Shown in pieces: positions 60,371-64,000 of a stretch of 64,000 bases of DNA (position 1 is the first letter of the stretch; every line of letters starts with the position of its first letter). Source of the stretch: Kwoniella bestiolae CBS 10118 (taxonomy: Eukaryota; Basidiomycota; Tremellomycetes; Tremellales; Cryptococcaceae). The notes below the pieces were generated by a model. It was given only the letters and a program-made list of their open reading frames with translations. It was not told where the DNA came from and did no database searches. The stretch covers positions 5,350,001-5,414,000 of the forward strand of contig NC_089241.1 of assembly GCF_000512585.2 (NCBI RefSeq). Direction: 5' to 3'. A program made the translations under genes and the position numbers.

Positions 60371-62518
60371 ATGCACATCCCACTAATTACCAACCTCGCC
60401 ACCTCCCTCCTACCCCTCTTATCTCCTTCCTCCCCTGATCCGTCCCCTTCTTCATCGACCATAACCATCCGGCCAATCCACGCCCACACGCACAAATACA
60501 ACGCTACGACCCCGACTTTGTATTTTCATAACACCTCATCGGAAGCATCCTTCTACGCGCACGATTACCCTTTATCTACCTTTGGCGTGGATGCCGATAT
60601 CCCCTCATTATCGCCAGATGATCTGACGATAAGGACTGTGAAGACTATAATCCGTCGACCGAGGGTCAGACCTCCCTCGATGGTATCTTGGTCTCTCTCT
60701 TACAAACACTCGAGAGGAGGAGGGATCTCGCCCATTAGAGGGTATAATGCAAGTGAAGATATGGATATGTGGGTCGCGCCTGATATGAATCATGAGGGAG
60801 GGGAATGGGATGATGTAGAGGTTGTTGCGCCTGATATCAAGGATCGACAGACTTTGATCACTCTGGCTAAGATCACGAGTAATGCGTATGTTTTGCCGGA
60901 TAGTGGGGAGTGGTGGCCTGTGGGAAAGTATAATAATCATACGGTGCCGTTTGGGTGGGAAGATAATGCGGATGGGTTGAGGGGTCATATCGTGAGTTGT
61001 TTGGTCGTTGTTTCACTCATTAGCATTCCGACTACAAAGTCATACTCAGAACTTCCTCCGTTGGCTCCACCGCCATATGTTGACTCTGGTGTTCATTTGA
61101 ATCACAGTTCGCAGACCCAAAGAACGAAACCGTCATTATATCCATCAAAGGCACTTCAGCGGGAGTACTGGGTTCAGGCGGACCAACAGCCAAGAACGAT
61201 AAGTTCAATGTACGCCAGCTGATCTTCTGAAACGAAGTCCACAGCTGACATCGTGTGCACATCTCCAGGATAACCTCCTCTTCTCATGCTGCTGTGCCCG
61301 GGTTGACTTCTCATGGACGCCTGTATGTGATTGTTATGCCGGTGGATGGAAGTGCGAGCAGACTTGTCTCGAGGATTCGCTGGTCAATGAAAGTGTTTAT
61401 GCGACTGTGGGGACTGTGAGTATCGGTTGGATCCATCTTCCTTCCACTTCCCGCCTTATCACTATTCCATGAGCTGACTAATCGGATGATATTTTCATAG
61501 AACCTATACAACAACGTAACATACATGTATCCCAACGCGACCATATGGCTAGTCGGTCATTCGGTGAGTTGTATTTGTCTCTCAATTCTCACAAGGTGAT
61601 ATCAGCTCATGGTACCGGTCCTGCAACAGCTCGGTGGATCGTTATCAGCCATGGTGGGCCTATCATTCGGTGCGCCAGCGGTGACCTTCGAGGCACCCGG
61701 CGATAAACTCGCTGCCAAACGATTACATCTACCGCTCCCACCTGGTATGCCAGCTGACAAGACTGGTATAACCCATGTGTATCACACGGCCGATCCTATA
61801 CCTATGGGAGCATGTAATGGTGCTTATTCGGGATGTTATGCTGCTGGATTTGTGAGTTGTGTTTATCTTTTTTCCTCGTACCATTGTCTCAAATTGCCAC
61901 CAAGGACGTGATTCTGGCGCCCAACGTATACCATCTGATCCGGACAGATGACTGACCATATTTTAACTCATAGGCCCTCGAATCGAGATGTCATACAGGT
62001 CAAACAATCCTGTACGACACCGTAACAGTCAAGGGCTGGTCCGTCGACATACGAACACACAGAATCACAGATATAATCGAAAAAGTCTTGGTTGATCCCT
62101 GGCCAGAGACCGACAAACCTAAGAAACCCAGCACTCAACCACAACTTTCTTTCTTTGGTATAGGCGAGGAGCTGGGATTGGGACAATGGTGGGGATGGGG
62201 TAGGAAGGGTCCTCAACCAGGTAAAGGAACAGACGATGACGATGGAGATGAGGGGACGGATGATGGAGGGTGGGAGAAACATGGGGGAGTACCTGCTGCT
62301 GAGGCTGAGGATGAGTGTGTGGATTGTTACAAGTGGTGAGTTTTGATTGATTTTGGTTGATATGAATGATCGTACAGGAAGATAAGCTCATACGGACGAT
62401 TGGTACTAGGGAATTCGGTGATGGGTGGAATAAGGATCCTAAGAAATTCGAAGATGTGCAGGTACAGGATGGGTTGTCGATTGCCGAAGCTAGGAGGAGG
62501 GGATTGAGGAGATCGTAA
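60371..62518 (+). CDS. ATG15: Putative vacuolar lipase Atg15
   Basis: Seven exons, 60371-60991, 61108-61209, 61269-61415, 61501-61563, 61630-61851, 61974-62335 and 62410-62518, give 541 residues. The class-3 lipase nucleophile is in WLVGHSLGGSL, with the intron falling exactly between GHS and LGG. VIISIKGTSAG, the Cys-rich CCCARVDFSWTPVCDCYAGGWKC and HVYHTADPIPMGACNG are Atg15 landmarks. A short hydrophobic N-terminus (LITNLATSLLPLLS) is likely the membrane anchor. Glycosylation sequons are frequent. The enzyme breaks down autophagic and endosomal vesicle membranes inside the vacuole. The C-terminus is acidic and Gly-rich. Confidence 0.92.
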
Positions 62519-62800
62519 AATGTAGGATGGAGAGACATGGCTATGTTGAAAGACTGGGTCATGGATAGTAAGGAACAGGGACCTGTAACATATAGATGGG
62601 ACGTTTTTCTCGGCTGGAGTATTGTATATACCTTGGTTTGTAGGCATTGATTGTAATAGTTCCCAGCTCTTGTAATGACGTATCATCTGGACATGTATAC
62701 TTTTGACACCCATCATCAAGAATGTACATATCATGCATCAATGCAAATCAACCAACATCACCACCCCAATGATGACAATGACCACCAAAGAAAAGACAGA

Positions 62801-64000
62801 TCACTTCCTCCCACTCGATCTCTTCTTCTTAGGTGGCGGTTTCCTACGCTCCTCATCCTCACTCTCATTTTCACTCGCACTACTATCCTGACCCCCTTCC
62901 TCCTCTTCTTCGGAAGAAACATCACCCGCACCAACATCTTCATTCCAATCGTCCTCCTCTTCCTCTGCCTGTACCCGATCCTCATATTCGAAATCCTCCT
63001 CGTCCTCATCATCCCCATTAAACCTCACTTTACTCTCCCTCAATCTCTGCAATTCCTCTTCTGGATCTATATCTGATAATCCCTCTACATCGAGCTCATC
63101 GTCCGACTCCTCTCCTTCCTCATTCTCTCCCTCTTCCCCTGCAGCAGGAGCTTTACCCTTTGACTTTGCCTTTTCGGCCTTCTTCCTAGCTACGTTGGCG
63201 GCTTGTTCGGCTCGCCTGGCTTCTTTTTGGGCGCGACGTTGTTCGTGGGATTGTTGCATTGACAGAGCTTCGGATTTGGATTTGTGGACTACACAATTGC
63301 GAGGTATCAGTAATCTGATCTGACTTTTACGTCTCATATGGTTGTGTAGGCGACACGTTCACATCGTTCCCTCCAGTAGGAACATGAATGGATAAACCAG
63401 TAAGAAGTGACTCACCAAACTCATGGAAAACAGTCTCCCCCTCTCCCTTCTTACTGCCCACCAACCCCTCAACGACCTTGATCAACTTCAACTCCATCCT
63501 TGGACCCGTCTCCACCAACCTCACGGCCTTCCTCTCACCCTTCTTGTTCCCCCTCCCAACGTAATCTTCAGGCAACTCCACAGCGTTGGTATCTGATTCC
63601 CCCTCGGACGCCTCAGTCTCCGACATACTGTCGTAACCCGCGGCAGTGGATGCTTCTGATCCGGCCCTCTTCAGGAGGTAATCTGCTATATCCTCTGTAT
63701 TGGAAAGGTTCGGCTGTTTGCGGGATACCTTGACTGTTCCTGTGGTTGTGAGGAGTTTACGCACACGACGGGAGACGCCGTGCGGACGGACGGTTATGGT
63801 GAAGTGTCTAAAGGAGATGCAACCTGTTTGATGTGAGTAGGAGAGGAGAAGGACTCTTCGGAAAGTCGGTAGGGCGGACTATGATTTGGTACAGGCCATT
63901 GACATTAGCACGAGGATTGGGATTGTGTGATTATTTGATTGTGCGAACTGTGAAGTCTGGGAGCAGCTTACCTTCTCAACTTGAATGGGAGGAAATAAAC
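62801..64000 (-). CDS. SSF1: Ribosome biogenesis protein Ssf1 (Peter Pan/Brix), C-terminal part
   Basis: Exons 64000-63972 (partial), 63878-63416 and 63288-62801 are in frame, and the N-terminal part lies beyond the right edge. LFPPIQVEK, then ALPTFRRVLLLSYSHQTGCISFRHFTI, GVSRRVRKLL and VRLVETGPRMELKLIKVVEGL are Brix-domain landmarks of Ssf1/PPAN. The C-terminal ~160 residues are a Lys/Ala-rich helix followed by a highly acidic Glu/Asp tail and a final basic PPPKKKRSSGRK. Ssf1 acts in early pre-60S assembly in the nucleolus. Confidence 0.9.

Overview
The window is a fungal nuclear chromosome segment. Genes are interrupted by many short introns of about 45-80 nt with GTGAGT/GTAAGT-type donors and YAG acceptors. 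They are packed on both strands with 250-1000 bp gaps. The gene set (SAD1, ABD1, PFS2, TRM112, RPS20, ADA2, USB1, PUS4, a CTK2-type cyclin, VPS18, STR2, NUG1, ATG15, SSF1) together with this intron density points to a basidiomycete yeast, most likely a tremellomycete of the Cryptococcus/Kwoniella type. That assignment is inferred from gene style and protein flavour, not from a search. I built all exon models by hand from splice signals and reading-frame continuity. Conserved genes close in frame from start to stop; a few ends are tentative and are marked.

Layout. 1-2809 (-) is the N-terminal part of a large Ser/Pro-rich protein, possibly DUF1765/UPF0592, that runs off the left edge. 3494-5660 (+) is the spliceosomal pseudo-deubiquitinase SAD1. 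6241-9272 (-) is cap methyltransferase ABD1, divergent from 9928-12704 (+), the poly(A)-factor WD40 protein PFS2. 12967-13815 (-) is TRM112, divergent from 14270-15001 (+) RPS20. 15299-16883 (-) is a flavin amine oxidase. 17928-20552 (+) is the SAGA subunit ADA2. 20834-22618 (-) is a METTL21-like methyltransferase, divergent from 22908-24136 (+) USB1. 24221-25931 (-) is PUS4, divergent from 26304-27777 (+), the CTK2-like cyclin. 28247-32423 (+) is VPS18.

The middle of the window is more accessory. 33256-34831 (+) is a secreted protein built of repeated GQN units. 35091-37304 (-) is cystathionine gamma-synthase. 37767-38508 (-) is a secreted protein with dibasic sites. 38921-41451 (-) is GTPase NUG1, divergent from 41812-42514 (+) mitochondrial thioredoxin. 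42660-43930 (-) is a Cys-rich single-pass membrane protein. 44480-45738 (-) is a short-chain dehydrogenase, divergent from 46086-47352 (+), an HDHD2-like phosphatase. 47439-47880 (-) is a possible 84-residue basic protein. 48647-50025 (+) is an acidic orphan protein with an uncertain start. 50690-53777 (+) is an IQ-motif/IQM-like protein. 54151-55821 (-) is a conserved fungal protein with a charged N-terminus.

56175-59277 (-) holds three intronless orphan genes in tandem, two of which share an identical 14-bp TATA/STRE core. 60371-62518 (+) is the vacuolar lipase ATG15. 62801-64000 (-) is the C-terminal part of the Brix protein SSF1, leaving by the right edge.

Most genes serve RNA metabolism and ribosome biogenesis (capping, 3'-end formation, splicing, U6 processing, pseudouridylation, TRM112, NUG1, SSF1, RPS20). 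The less ordinary material is the GQN-repeat protein with its promoter repeats, the orphan trio, and a 16-bp palindrome-plus-E-box module shared by two distant promoters.
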